A DNA stretch of 64,000 nucleotides, from contig NZ_SOHM01000035.1 of assembly GCF_004403945.1 (NCBI RefSeq), positions 1 through 64,000 of the forward strand, given 5' to 3'. The position numbers and the translations under genes were made by a program. The notes under the pieces are model-generated. The model saw nothing but the letters and a program-made list of their open reading frames with translations. It was not told where the DNA came from and did not search any database. Positions 40,082-48,613 of the stretch are shown here, piece after piece; position 1 is the first letter of the stretch, and each line of letters opens with the position of its first letter. This DNA is from Cryobacterium lactosi. Lineage in GTDB: Bacteria; Actinomycetota; Actinomycetes; Actinomycetales; Microbacteriaceae.

Positions 40082-41022
40082 CCCAGACCGGCTCCGTCAG
40101 CACCGCCCCGGCACGGGCGACTACTGCGGCGCGCGGCCGGTCCTGGCTCGGCCAGGGGATGCCGCGGCGCATCCTGGTGGGCGCGCTCGGTGTACTTGCG
40201 CTCGCGCTGCTCTGGGAGCTGTACATCGTCGTTGGGCCCGCCGACGGCGTGATCGTCGGCGGACTGACCGTGCTGCCGCGGGCCAGCGAGATGGCCATGC
40301 CGCACCTCTGGGTGATGCTCGAACGCATCCTCGAGCCCGTCACCGGCAGCTCAAGTGCTGTGCCGATGTGGCAGGCGGTGCTCGAGGCATCCCTGTTCAC
40401 CCTCGGCATCGCCGCGGTCGGTTGGCTCGTGGGCGTCACCGTGGGCCTCGCCCTCGCCCTGCTCATGCAGCGCTTCAAGCTCGCCGAATCGGCCATCCTG
40501 CCCTGGATCATCCTCAGCCAGACCGTGCCGCTGATCGCCCTCGCCCCGCTCGTTAGACGCTGGGGCGCGCAGATCGAGTTTGGGGTCTTCAGCTGGGAGA
40601 ACTGGATGTCGGTGGCGCTGATCGCCTCCTATCTCGCCTTCTTCCCGGTCTCGATCGGCGCCCTCAAGGGCCTCGGCTCACCCGACGCCAACCACGTGGA
40701 CCTCATGCACTGCTACGCGGTGGGCTGGTGGAAGACGCTGTGGCGACTGCGGTTGCCGGCGAGCGTGGGCTACCTGCTGCCCGCCCTCCGCCTCGCCGCG
40801 GCCAGCGCCGTGATCGGCAGCGTCGTCGCCGAGGTGTCCATCGGGCTGCGCGGAGGCATCGGTCGGCTCATCGTCGAATACGCCGGCGCCGCCGGCAGCG
40901 ACCCGGGCAAGCCCTGGGCCCCCATCTTCGGGTCGGTGCTGGTGGGCCTCGTGGCCGCCGGCTTCGTCGGCCTGATCTCACTGTTCCTACGTCGATTCCG
41001 CAGGGGAGAGGTGGCCGCATGA
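40078..41022 (+). CDS. ABC transporter permease (SsuC/TauC type), pyrimidine operon
   Basis: A 314-residue membrane protein with about six to seven helices. The cytoplasmic coupling segment is NHVDLMHCYAVGWWKTLWRLRLPASVGYLLPALRLAAASAVIGSVVAE (~residues 205-250). It differs from the second permease by a ~40-residue periplasmic insert near residues 70-100. It forms the channel with the permease two genes downstream. ATGA overlaps join it to the LLM gene upstream and the ATPase downstream. Confidence 0.9.
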   Translation: MTQTGSVSTAPARATTAARGRSWLGQGMPRRILVGALGVLALALLWELYIVVGPADGVIVGGLTVLPRASEMAMPHLWVMLERILEPVTGSSSAVPMWQAVLEASLFTLGIAAVGWLVGVTVGLALALLMQRFKLAESAILPWIILSQTVPLIALAPLVRRWGAQIEFGVFSWENWMSVALIASYLAFFPVSIGALKGLGSPDANHVDLMHCYAVGWWKTLWRLRLPASVGYLLPALRLAAASAVIGSVVAEVSIGLRGGIGRLIVEYAGAAGSDPGKPWAPIFGSVLVGLVAAGFVGLISLFLRRFRRGEVAA

Positions 41023-41846
41023 CCACGGCAGCACTACCGGTACAGCACGCCGTTCAGGTGAACGCGGTCAGCCGCGTCTTCGCCGGCCGCAAGGGCGCAT
41101 CCGTCACGGCCCTGGATGCGGTGAGCCTGACCGTCGCCCCCGGCGAATTCGTGTCGCTGATCGGGCCTTCCGGCTGCGGCAAGAGCACCCTGCTGCGGCT
41201 CATCGCAGACCTCGACACCCCCACCGACGGCTCGATCGAGGTGTTCGGCAAGAGCGCCAGGCAGGCCCGCATCGACCAGGACTACGGCATCGCGTTCCAG
41301 CAGGCGGGCCTGCTGCCCTGGCGCACGGTGACCGGCAACATCGAGCTGCCCCTCGAACTGCACGGCACCGGCAAGGCCGCCCGCCGCGAGCGCGCCGCGG
41401 AACTGATCGAGCTCGTGGGACTGACCGACTTCGCCGGTCACTACCCCGACCAGCTCTCCGGCGGCATGCAGCAGCGGGTGGCGATCGCCCGGTCGCTGGC
41501 CGAGAGCCCGAGCCTGCTCTTGATGGACGAACCGTTCGGCGCCCTCGACGAGATGACCAGGGAGCGCATGCAGAACGAACTCGTGCGCATTTGCGCCGAG
41601 ACCAGCGCCGCCGTGGTCTTTGTCACCCACTCCATTCCGGAGGCCGTGTTCCTCTCCAACCGGGTGGTGGTGATGTCGCCTAGGCCTGGCCGCATCCGCG
41701 ACGTGCTCAGCGTCAACCTCGGCCGGGTGAGCGACCGCGGCGAGAACCTGCGCGAAGACGAGGGCTTCTTCCACTCGGTCTCGCAGGTGCGCGAGCTGCT
41801 GCACGGCAGCGCCTCCACCGGCGCGCGCGGGGTCGAGACGCGATGA
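41019..41846 (+). CDS. ABC transporter ATP-binding protein (SsuB/TauB type), pyrimidine operon
   Basis: A 275-residue ATPase. Walker [10 protein letters not shown] (~50), Q-loop [13 protein letters not shown], signature [15 protein letters not shown], Walker [16 protein letters not shown] and switch [10 protein letters not shown] are all intact. It energises the two permeases on either side, with which it overlaps by 4 bp each. The nitrate/sulfonate/NMT1-type subfamily is used for small aromatic or pyrimidine-like solutes, which fits the operon. Confidence 0.93.
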   Translation: MTTAALPVQHAVQVNAVSRVFAGRKGASVTALDAVSLTVAPGEFVSLIGPSGCGKSTLLRLIADLDTPTDGSIEVFGKSARQARIDQDYGIAFQQAGLLPWRTVTGNIELPLELHGTGKAARRERAAELIELVGLTDFAGHYPDQLSGGMQQRVAIARSLAESPSLLLMDEPFGALDEMTRERMQNELVRICAETSAAVVFVTHSIPEAVFLSNRVVVMSPRPGRIRDVLSVNLGRVSDRGENLREDEGFFHSVSQVRELLHGSASTGARGVETR

Positions 41847-42664
41847 GCGCCGGCGCGAGCACGCGGGTGGCGGCCCCGGCGCCCGCAGGGCCGGCCCGTT
41901 CGGGTTCCGGCCTGGTTCGCACCGCGCTGCCGCCGGTGCTGCTTGGCCTCGTCGCGATCCTGCTCTGGCAGGGCGCCGTCACCGTTCTGGCGATCAAGCC
42001 GTTCATCCTGCCGGGTCCGTTCGCGATCGGCGAGCAGTTCACCGCCAACCTGCAGAACGTGCTGAATGGCATGGCCGTCACGGGCCGCAACGCTCTGATC
42101 GGCCTGGTGCTCGGCGCGATCGTCGGCGTGCTTCTGGCCATCCTCTCGGCCCTGGTGCGGGTGTTCGACGAGATGGCCGCGCCCGTCGTGGCGGCCTTCG
42201 CGGTGGTGCCCATCGTGGCGCTGGCGCCCGTGCTCTACACGATGTTCGGCGCCAACGCCGAGACCGCCCGGCAACTCGTGGCCGCCCTGGCCGTGTTCGT
42301 GCCGGTTTACTTCAACACCCTCAAGGGCCTGCGTATGGTGCGTCCGGTGCACCGCGACCTGATGCGCTCCTACGCCGCCTCGAACTGGCAGGCCACCAAG
42401 ACCGTCACCCTGCCGACCGCCGTGCCGTTCGTGTTCACGGGCCTCCGCATAGCGTCATCGCTCGCCGTGATCTCAGCCCTCATCGCCGAATACTTCGGCG
42501 GACCGGTCGGCGGCCTGGGCAAGTCGATCACCTCGGCCGCGTCCAGCAGCAACTACGGGCTGGCCTGGGCCTACGTGCTCGGCTCCATCATTCTCGGACT
42601 CCTCCTCTATTGCGCGGCACTCGGCCTGGAAAAGCTGGTCAGCCGCCGCGCCCCCACTGCCTGA
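41843..42664 (+). CDS. ABC transporter permease (second SsuC/TauC type), pyrimidine operon
   Basis: A 273-residue membrane protein with six helices. The coupling segment is VHRDLMRSYAASNWQATKTVTLPTAVPFVFTGLRIASSLAVISALIAEYFGG (~residues 170-220). It starts within the ATPase stop (ATGA) and ends 59 bp before the substrate-binding protein gene. Two non-identical permeases of this family imply a heterodimeric channel. Confidence 0.92.
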   Translation: MSAGASTRVAAPAPAGPARSGSGLVRTALPPVLLGLVAILLWQGAVTVLAIKPFILPGPFAIGEQFTANLQNVLNGMAVTGRNALIGLVLGAIVGVLLAILSALVRVFDEMAAPVVAAFAVVPIVALAPVLYTMFGANAETARQLVAALAVFVPVYFNTLKGLRMVRPVHRDLMRSYAASNWQATKTVTLPTAVPFVFTGLRIASSLAVISALIAEYFGGPVGGLGKSITSAASSSNYGLAWAYVLGSIILGLLLYCAALGLEKLVSRRAPTA

Positions 42665-42723
42665 ACCCATCCCGCACCGCAGCATCCCGCAGCACCCCGC
42701 AGCAGTACCCAAAGGAGGAACAC

Positions 42724-43875
42724 ATGAAACACAGCACTCGATGGCTCACCGCGGCCGGAGCCGTCGCGGCGGCCGGCGCTCTCGTCCTCACCGGATGCAC
42801 CGCCGCCGGCGACACCGCCTCGACCGATGACTCCTCCAGCGGAGATCTCACCCCCGTCACCCTGCAGTTGCAGTGGGTGGCCCAGGCCCAGTTCGCCGGC
42901 TACTACGCGGCCGTCGACCAGGGCTACTACGAAGACGAAGGCCTCGACGTCACCATCGAGGAGGGTGGCGCCGACATCGTGCCGCAAGACGTCCTCGCCT
43001 CCGGCGATGTGGACTACGCCATCTCCTGGGTGCCCAAGGTGCTCGGCTCCATCGAGCAGGGCGCCAACATCACCGACGTCGCGCAGATCTTCGAACGCAG
43101 CGCCACCACCCAGATCTCGTTCAAGGACAAGAACATCACCAGCCCGGCCGACCTGGCCGGCAAGAACGTCGGCAGCTGGGGCTACGGCAACGAGTGGGAG
43201 CTCTTCGCCGGCATGCAGAAGGACGGCGTCGAGGTGGGCGACATCAGCCTCGTGCAGCAGGCCTTCGACATGAACGCGTTCCTCGCCGGTGACATCGACG
43301 CGGCCCAGGCCATGACCTACAACGAATACGCCCAGGTGCTCGAGACCATCAACCCCGACACCGGTGAGCTCTACCAGCCCGAGGACCTCAACGTCATCGA
43401 CTGGAACGAGGAGGGCACCGCGATGCTCCAGGACGCCATCTGGGCCAACACCGACAAGCTCGCCGACGACGAGGCCTACGCCGACCAGACGGTGAAGTTC
43501 ATCAAGGCCTCCATCAAGGGCTGGATCTACGCCGCCGAGAACCCCGAAGACGCCGCGACCATCGTGGCCGACGCCGGATCCGCGCTGCCCGCCGGACACC
43601 AGCTGTGGATGACCAACGAAGTCAGCAAGCTGATCTTCCCGTCCACGAACGGAGTCGGCCTGATCGACGAGGCCGCCTGGGCCAACACCGTCGACATCGC
43701 CATGAACACGAAAAACGAAACCGGTGGCACCATCATCACCACAGACCCGCCCGAAACCGCCTACTCCAACGAGTACGTGCAGAAGGCTCTGGATGAACTG
43801 ACCGCGGAGGGAGTCGACGTCCTGGGCACCGACTGGGCTCCGATCGACGTCACCCTCACGGAGGGCGGCGAGTAG
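42724..43875 (+). CDS. NMT1/THI5-like ABC substrate-binding lipoprotein, pyrimidine operon
   Basis: A 383-residue binding protein. Lipobox LTGC (Cys25), then an acidic linker and the NMT1/THI5 domain: VTLQLQWVAQAQFAGYYAAVDQGYYEDEGLDVTIEEGGADI is the classic opening, with the pyrimidine-contacting WVAQAQFAGYY stretch seen in binders of HMP-like compounds. GNEWELFAG and VQQAFDMNAFLAGDIDAAQAMTYNEYAQV follow. The ligand is plausibly a pyrimidine base, dihydropyrimidine or hydantoin; inference from fold and operon. AAAGGAGGAAC precedes the ATG. A very strong hairpin follows the gene. Confidence 0.92.
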   Translation: MKHSTRWLTAAGAVAAAGALVLTGCTAAGDTASTDDSSSGDLTPVTLQLQWVAQAQFAGYYAAVDQGYYEDEGLDVTIEEGGADIVPQDVLASGDVDYAISWVPKVLGSIEQGANITDVAQIFERSATTQISFKDKNITSPADLAGKNVGSWGYGNEWELFAGMQKDGVEVGDISLVQQAFDMNAFLAGDIDAAQAMTYNEYAQVLETINPDTGELYQPEDLNVIDWNEEGTAMLQDAIWANTDKLADDEAYADQTVKFIKASIKGWIYAAENPEDAATIVADAGSALPAGHQLWMTNEVSKLIFPSTNGVGLIDEAAWANTVDIAMNTKNETGGTIITTDPPETAYSNEYVQKALDELTAEGVDVLGTDWAPIDVTLTEGGE

Positions 43876-43885
43876 AACAACCCAG

Positions 43886-43915
43886 ACCGGGCGGCGGCGC
43901 ACGCCGCCGCCCGGT
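43886..43915. terminator. Strong hairpin between binding-protein and aminotransferase genes
   Basis: ACCGGGCGGCGGC (43886-43898) pairs perfectly with GCCGCCGCCCGGT (43903-43915) around a GCAC loop. No T run follows. It may end part of the transcripts, or protect the 3' end of the binding-protein mRNA. Confidence 0.7.
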
Positions 43916-43961
43916 CACCACCGCCCCGCCCCTGCGGGGCAGAAGCGAAGGAACAAGCATC

Positions 43962-45308
43962 GTGACCGACATCGATACCGGCACCGGCACATCCACCGAC
44001 ACCGAGCTGGGGCTGAACGACCTCACCACTCAGCTCGACAAGGCCCACGTCTTCCACTCCTGGTCCGCCCAAGGGGCCTTGAAGCCCCTCGTCATCGCCG
44101 GCGGCCTGGGCTGCCGGGTCTGGGACCACGACGGCCGCACCTACCTCGACTTCTCCAGCCAGCTGGTCAACGTCAACATCGGCCATCAGCATCCGGCCGT
44201 GATCAAGGGCATCATCGACCAGGCCCAGCTGCTCACCACCATCGCCCCGTCCACGGCCAACCTGGCCCGCGGCGAGGCCGCCAAACGTATTGTCGACCGG
44301 GCCCCCGACGGCTTCAACAAGGTCTTCTTCACCAACGGCGGTGCGGATGCCAACGAGAACGCCATCCGGATGGCCCGCCTGCACACCGGGCGCGACACCG
44401 TGCTCTCCACCTACCGTTCGTACCACGGCAACACCGGTGCGGCCATCGTCGCCACCGGCGACTGGCGGCGCATTCCCAACGAGTTCGCCCGCGGCCACGT
44501 GCACTTCTTCGGCCCCTATCTCTACCGATCCGAGTTCTGGGCGACGACGCCCGAGCAGGAAACCGAGCGGGCGTTGCGCCACCTCGAGCGGGTCATCCAG
44601 AGTGAGGGTGCCAGCTCGATCGCGGCCGTGCTGCTCGAGTCGATCCCCGGCACCGCGGGGGTGCTGATGCCCCCGCCCGGCTACCTCGCCGGGGTGCGCG
44701 AGCTCTGCGACCGCTATGGCATCATGCTGATCCTCGACGAGGTGATGGTGGGCTTCGGCCGCACCGGCCGCTGGTTCGCGTTCGACGGCACCGGGGTCGT
44801 CCCCGACCTGATCACCTTCGCCAAGGGTGTCAACTCCGGCTACGTGCCGGTGGGCGGTGTGATCATCTCGGATGCGATCGCCGCCGACTTCGACACGACA
44901 GTCTTCCCCGGCGGGCTCACCTACAGCGGGCATCCGCTGGCGATGGCCTCGATCGTGGCGGCGTTGGACGCCATGGCTGCCGAGGGCATCGTGGACAACG
45001 CCGCGCGGATCGGCACCGACGCGATCGGTCCGGGGCTGGCCGCACTGAAGGCCAAGCACCCGATCATCGGGGAGGTGCGCGGCGAGGGCGTCTTCTGGGC
45101 GATCGAGCTCGTCGCCGACCGGGAGACCCGGGAACCCGTGCCGCCGGCCGTGATGGCCCGCATCAAGACCGAACTGCTGGCCCGCAACCTGCTCCCGTTC
45201 ATCATGGACAATCGCATCCACGTGGTCCCGCCCTGCGTCGTCACCGAGTCCGAGGTGGCCGAGGCCCTCGCCATCTACGACGAGGTCCTCTCCCTCGACC
45301 TTCTCTAG
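43962..45308 (+). CDS. Class III omega-aminotransferase, probable beta-alanine:pyruvate aminotransferase
   Basis: A 448-residue PLP enzyme. FFTNGGADANENAIRMARLHTGR (~122-144), YRSYHGNTGAAI, LILDEVMVGFGRTGRW (~257-271) and the PLP Lys288 in LITFAKGVNSGYVPVGGV identify class III. In this operon it should convert beta-alanine from the ureidopropionase to malonate semialdehyde. Taurine or beta-aminoisobutyrate could also be substrates. The GTG start follows GAAGGAACAAGCATC. The first ~20 residues are a Thr/Asp-rich non-conserved leader. Confidence 0.9.
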   Translation: MTDIDTGTGTSTDTELGLNDLTTQLDKAHVFHSWSAQGALKPLVIAGGLGCRVWDHDGRTYLDFSSQLVNVNIGHQHPAVIKGIIDQAQLLTTIAPSTANLARGEAAKRIVDRAPDGFNKVFFTNGGADANENAIRMARLHTGRDTVLSTYRSYHGNTGAAIVATGDWRRIPNEFARGHVHFFGPYLYRSEFWATTPEQETERALRHLERVIQSEGASSIAAVLLESIPGTAGVLMPPPGYLAGVRELCDRYGIMLILDEVMVGFGRTGRWFAFDGTGVVPDLITFAKGVNSGYVPVGGVIISDAIAADFDTTVFPGGLTYSGHPLAMASIVAALDAMAAEGIVDNAARIGTDAIGPGLAALKAKHPIIGEVRGEGVFWAIELVADRETREPVPPAVMARIKTELLARNLLPFIMDNRIHVVPPCVVTESEVAEALAIYDEVLSLDLL

Positions 45309-45316
45309 CCCCATGC

Positions 45317-45397
45317 GCTGGTCGAGCTTGTCGAGACCCCGTGACCCGACCTTGCGAACGTAGACACGGTCACCAGATCTCGACAAGCTCGATCAAC
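45317..45397. repeat. GGTCGAGCTTGTCGAGACC palindromic repeat, second copy
   Basis: Left arm 45317-45338 (CTGGTCGAGCTTGTCGAGAC) and right arm 45375-45397 (TCTCGACAAGCTCGATCAAC) are inverted copies separated by 36 bp. It occupies most of the 115-bp gap between the aminotransferase and dehydrogenase genes, so the operon carries this element twice. Confidence 0.75.
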
Positions 45398-45423
45398 GGA
45401 CAACTCCAACAGAATCGACTGAC

Positions 45424-46923
45424 ATGACCGACCTTCCCGTCCTCACCCATTGGATCGACGGCGCCGCCGGCGCCGGCGCATCCACCCGCACCGCCCCCGT
45501 CTACAACCCGGCCACCGGCGCAGTGCAGCGCCTCGTGTCCCTGGCCTCCGCCGCCGATGTCGACACCGTTGTCGCCTCGGCCCAGGCCGCCTACCCCTCC
45601 TGGCGCGATGCCTCCATCGCCAAACGCCAGGGCGTCATGTTCACCTTCCGCGAGCTGCTCAACGCCCGCAAGGGTGAGCTCGCCGACATCCTCACCAACG
45701 AACACGGCAAGGTCACCTCCGACGCCCTGGGCGAGATCGCCCGCGGCCTCGAGGTGGTCGAGTTCGCGCTCGGCCTGCCGCATCTGTCCAAGGGCGAGTT
45801 CTCCGAGAACGTCTCCACCGGTGTCGACGTCTACACGCTGCGGCAGCCGCTCGGCGTGGTCGGCATCATCAGCCCGTTCAACTTCCCGGCCATGGTGCCC
45901 CTCTGGTTCTTACCCCTAGCCATCGCTGCCGGCAACTGTGTCGTGCTGAAGCCCAGCGAGAAAGACCCGTCCGCCGCCAACTGGCTCGCCGCCCTCCTCA
46001 CCGAGGCCGGCCTGCCCGACGGCGTCTTCAACGTCGTGCACGGCGACAAGGAGGCCGTCGACGCCCTGCTGGTCAACCCCGACGTGCAAGCCATCTCCTT
46101 CGTCGGGTCCACCCCGATCGCCAAGTACATCTACGAGACCGCCGCGCACCACGGCAAGCGGGTGCAGGCCCTCGGCGGCGCCAAGAACCACATGCTGGTG
46201 CTGCCGGATGCCGACCTCGACCTGGCCGCGGACGCCGCCGTCAACGCCGGCTTCGGTTCGGCGGGGGAGCGCTGCATGGCCATCAGCGTGATCGTGGCCG
46301 TGGAGCCCGTCGCCGACGAGCTCATCGCCAAGATCGCCGAGCGGGTGAAGGGGCTGAAGGTCGGCGACGGCATGCGCGGCTGCGACATGGGCCCGCTGAT
46401 CACCGAGGCGCACCGCGACAAGGTCGCCGGGTACATCGACATCGCCCACGCGGATGGCGCGGAGGTCGTGATCGACGGGCGCGGCATCGAGGTCGACGGT
46501 GAGGCATCCGGTTTCTGGCTCGGCCCCACCCTGTTCGACAAGGTCAGCCTGGACTCCGCCGTCTACACAGACGAGATCTTCGGCCCGGTGCTGAGCGTCG
46601 TGCGGGTGGCCAGCTACACCGACGGTGTGGCCGTGATCAACGCCAGCAAGTACGGCAACGGCACCGCGATCTTCACCAACGACGGCGGTGCGGCCAGGCG
46701 CTTCCAGCACGAGGTGCAGGTGGGCATGGTCGGCATCAACGTGCCCATCCCGGTGCCCGTGGCGTACCACTCGTTCGGCGGGTGGAAGGACTCCCTCTTC
46801 GGTGACGCGAAGGCCTACGGCCCCGCCGGCATCAGCTTCTACACCCGGGAGAAGGCCGTCACCGCCCGCTGGCTCGACCCCAGCCACGGCGGCATCAACC
46901 TGGGCTTCCCGCAGAACACCTGA
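45424..46923 (+). CDS. mmsA: CoA-acylating malonate-/methylmalonate-semialdehyde dehydrogenase
   Basis: A 499-residue aldehyde dehydrogenase. The catalytic Cys284 is in GFGSAGERCMAISV. The general-base Glu of ordinary ALDHs is replaced by Asn in ALGGAKNHMLVLPDADLD, the hallmark of the CoA-acylating MSDH subfamily. GIISPFNFPAMVPLWFLPLAIAAGN and PSEKDP bind NAD and substrate. It converts malonate semialdehyde (from beta-alanine) to acetyl-CoA and CO2, or methylmalonate semialdehyde to propionyl-CoA. This is the last step of the reductive pyrimidine pathway and the last gene of the operon; a terminator follows. Confidence 0.94.
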   Translation: MTDLPVLTHWIDGAAGAGASTRTAPVYNPATGAVQRLVSLASAADVDTVVASAQAAYPSWRDASIAKRQGVMFTFRELLNARKGELADILTNEHGKVTSDALGEIARGLEVVEFALGLPHLSKGEFSENVSTGVDVYTLRQPLGVVGIISPFNFPAMVPLWFLPLAIAAGNCVVLKPSEKDPSAANWLAALLTEAGLPDGVFNVVHGDKEAVDALLVNPDVQAISFVGSTPIAKYIYETAAHHGKRVQALGGAKNHMLVLPDADLDLAADAAVNAGFGSAGERCMAISVIVAVEPVADELIAKIAERVKGLKVGDGMRGCDMGPLITEAHRDKVAGYIDIAHADGAEVVIDGRGIEVDGEASGFWLGPTLFDKVSLDSAVYTDEIFGPVLSVVRVASYTDGVAVINASKYGNGTAIFTNDGGAARRFQHEVQVGMVGINVPIPVPVAYHSFGGWKDSLFGDAKAYGPAGISFYTREKAVTARWLDPSHGGINLGFPQNT

Positions 46924-46946
46924 CGCTGCTCGCAGCGGGCGTTCGG

Positions 46947-46977
46947 CCCGGTGGCCGGCCGGATGGCGGCCACCGGG
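46947..46977. terminator. Bidirectional terminator between mmsA and the GlsB-like gene
   Basis: CCCGGTGGCC (46947-46956) pairs with GGCCACCGGG (46968-46977). It lies in the 61-bp gap between convergent genes and is followed by AAA, consistent with termination mainly on the minus strand. Confidence 0.65.
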
Positions 46978-46984
46978 AAACCCA

Positions 46985-47263
46985 CTAGTTCCGGACGCTA
47001 CGACGGCCGCTGACACGGATGTAGACCAGCAGCACGATGATCGCACCGATGATGGATCCGATGATGCCGGCCGGCTGGAAGAAGCCGTCCATCGGGTCGT
47101 GCTGGAAGATCAGGAAACCGAGGAATCCGCCGACGAAGGACCCGATGATCCCCAGCACGATGGTCATCGGGATGCTGATGTTCTGCCGGCCGGGCACGAC
47201 GAGACGGGCGACGGCGCCGGCGATGATGCCGACGACGATGAGGCTGATGATGAGACCAAGCAT
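46985..47263 (-). CDS. GlsB/YeaQ/YmgE family stress-associated membrane protein
   Basis: A 92-residue protein with three helices. MLGLIISLIVVGIIAGAVARLVVPG, MTIVLGIIGSFVGGFLGFLIF and GIIGSIIGAIIVLLVYIRVSG are the three transglycosylase-associated (Gly-rich) segments of the family, whose molecular role is unclear but which is often induced by stress. AGGAAGGAG precedes the ATG. The 145-bp divergent gap to an orphan response regulator carries an 18-bp palindrome. Confidence 0.9.
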   Translation of the reverse strand: MLGLIISLIVVGIIAGAVARLVVPGRQNISIPMTIVLGIIGSFVGGFLGFLIFQHDPMDGFFQPAGIIGSIIGAIIVLLVYIRVSGRRSVRN

Positions 47264-47356
47264 TGTGGTCTCCTTCCTGTTTGATGAGGCTGAGCGTTCG
47301 GTACGGCCGGTGGTTACCGACCGGAGAACAGCCAAACACCCGCACAGAGGCGGCGG

Positions 47357-47374
47357 TACACCCCTAGGGGTGTA
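47357..47374. promoter_or_regulatory. Perfect 18-bp palindrome, putative operator
   Basis: TACACCCCTAGGGGTGTA is fully self-complementary. It lies 35 bp upstream of the response regulator ATG and 94 bp upstream of the GlsB-like gene on the other strand, so one site could control both. NarL-type regulators bind such inverted repeats; the assignment is inference. Confidence 0.65.
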
Positions 47375-47408
47375 GTCGGTCGATCAGCTCTGGCAGTATC
47401 GTCCTACT

Positions 47409-48071
47409 ATGTCCCCGCCACAGCCCGTTACCGTTGCCTTGGTCGATGACTATGACATCGTGCTCAAGGGCCTGGCGCACATGTTCGATCACTACCGGGA
47501 TCGTGTGGTCGTTGCGGAGATCGACGCGAATGCGGGCCTCTCCGACCGCACCGACATCGTGATGTACGACTCTTTCGCCCAGCCCGAATCCGACCTGTCG
47601 GAGCTCTCGGCTCTCGTGCGCAACCCACGCGCCGGTCGCGTGGTCATGTACACCTGGAACTTCCAGCCCGACCTGATCAGCGCGGCGCTTGACCAGGGAG
47701 TCAGCGGTTACCTGTCCAAGACGTTGCCGGCGCGCGACCTTGTAGCGGCCCTGGAGTCGGTGCACGCCGGCGAGATCGTGGTGAGTGATCCGCCGAAGCG
47801 GGCGGGCAGTGCTCCGGGACTGGACTGGCCCGGCCGTCGCGAAGGAATCACGGATCGCGAGTCCGAGATCCTGGCCCTGATCACGCAGGGCAAGAGCAAC
47901 GCCGAGGTGGCGGCGCTCACCTACCTCAGTCCCAACACCGTCAAGTCCTATATCCGCAGCGTGTACGGCAAGATCGGGGCCGAGAGTCGAACCCAGGCCG
48001 TGCTCTGGGGTGTCGGCCACGGATTCACCCCCGATCACCACCGGATCGACAGCTGGCTCGGCGGACCCTGA
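47409..48071 (+). CDS. Orphan NarL/LuxR-family response regulator
   Basis: A 220-residue protein. The receiver domain (~6-120) has the acidic pair in VALVDDYDIVLKG, phospho-acceptor Asp54 (TDIVMYDSF), Thr82 (VVMYTW) and Lys104 (GYLSKTLP). Receiver strand 3 is less hydrophobic than usual. The LuxR helix-turn-helix (~145-210) is ITDRESEILALITQGKSNAEVAALTYLSPNTVKSYIRSVYGKIG. No histidine kinase gene is adjacent, so the partner is encoded elsewhere or phosphorylation is not required. A perfect palindrome lies 35 bp upstream, a plausible autoregulatory site. Confidence 0.9.
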   Translation: MSPPQPVTVALVDDYDIVLKGLAHMFDHYRDRVVVAEIDANAGLSDRTDIVMYDSFAQPESDLSELSALVRNPRAGRVVMYTWNFQPDLISAALDQGVSGYLSKTLPARDLVAALESVHAGEIVVSDPPKRAGSAPGLDWPGRREGITDRESEILALITQGKSNAEVAALTYLSPNTVKSYIRSVYGKIGAESRTQAVLWGVGHGFTPDHHRIDSWLGGP

Positions 48072-48196
48072 ATCAACCACACCGGCTACGCCGGTGCCGG
48101 ATCCAGGGCGCGCGAAAAGGGATCGAAGACGCGCGCTGCCCGGTTTCCTTTTACAGTGGGGCCAGAGTCACAACCAGGATCAGTGAGGACCGGATC

Positions 48197-48613
48197 ATGA
48201 GTACAGCGTTCAACAAAGAGGAAAAGGCCGCGATGCGGGCGGCGGTGGCGGAAGCGAAGGCCGCCAAACTCGGCGCCGACCTGGAAGCCGCGTGCCTGGC
48301 AGCGATCGACGAGATGACGGGCACCGACCAGGAGCTTGCCCAGATCCTGCACCGGCTGGTGAAGGAGAACACCGACCTGGGTGCCAAGACCTGGTACGGC
48401 ATGCCGGCGTATGCCAACGCCGACGGCAGGGTGGTGGTGTTCTTCCAGAGCGCCGCCAAGTTCAAGGTGCGCTACGCCACCATCGGCTTCCAGCCTGACG
48501 CCGACCTCGACGACGGCAACCTCTGGCCGACGTCGTTCGCCGTCGTCAAACTCACTGCAGCCGATCAGGAGCGACTGGTCGAGCTGCTGAAGAGGGCCGT
48601 CGGTTCGGCTTAG
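48197..48613 (+). CDS. DUF1801 (YdhG-like) small protein
   Basis: A 138-residue cytoplasmic protein. LVKENTDLGAKTWYGMPAYANADGRVVVFFQSAAKFKVRYATIGFQPDADLDDGNLWPTSFAVVKL matches the DUF1801/YdhG fold, for which iron-chaperone roles have been proposed for some members only. The first ~40 residues form a Lys/Ala-rich helix (NKEEKAAMRAAVAEAKAAKLG) typical of a common actinobacterial subgroup. No operon partner; its end meets the convergent kinase gene (4-bp overlap). A short hairpin (ACCGGC/GCCGGT, 48081-48095) lies in the 125-bp upstream gap, just after the response regulator. Confidence 0.75.
   Translation: MSTAFNKEEKAAMRAAVAEAKAAKLGADLEAACLAAIDEMTGTDQELAQILHRLVKENTDLGAKTWYGMPAYANADGRVVVFFQSAAKFKVRYATIGFQPDADLDDGNLWPTSFAVVKLTAADQERLVELLKRAVGSA

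Noticed and set aside
43761..45386. 541-codon minus-strand open frame opposite the class III aminotransferase
   Set aside because: Val/Gly/Asp-rich shadow; the plus strand has the full aminotransferase signature with PLP Lys.
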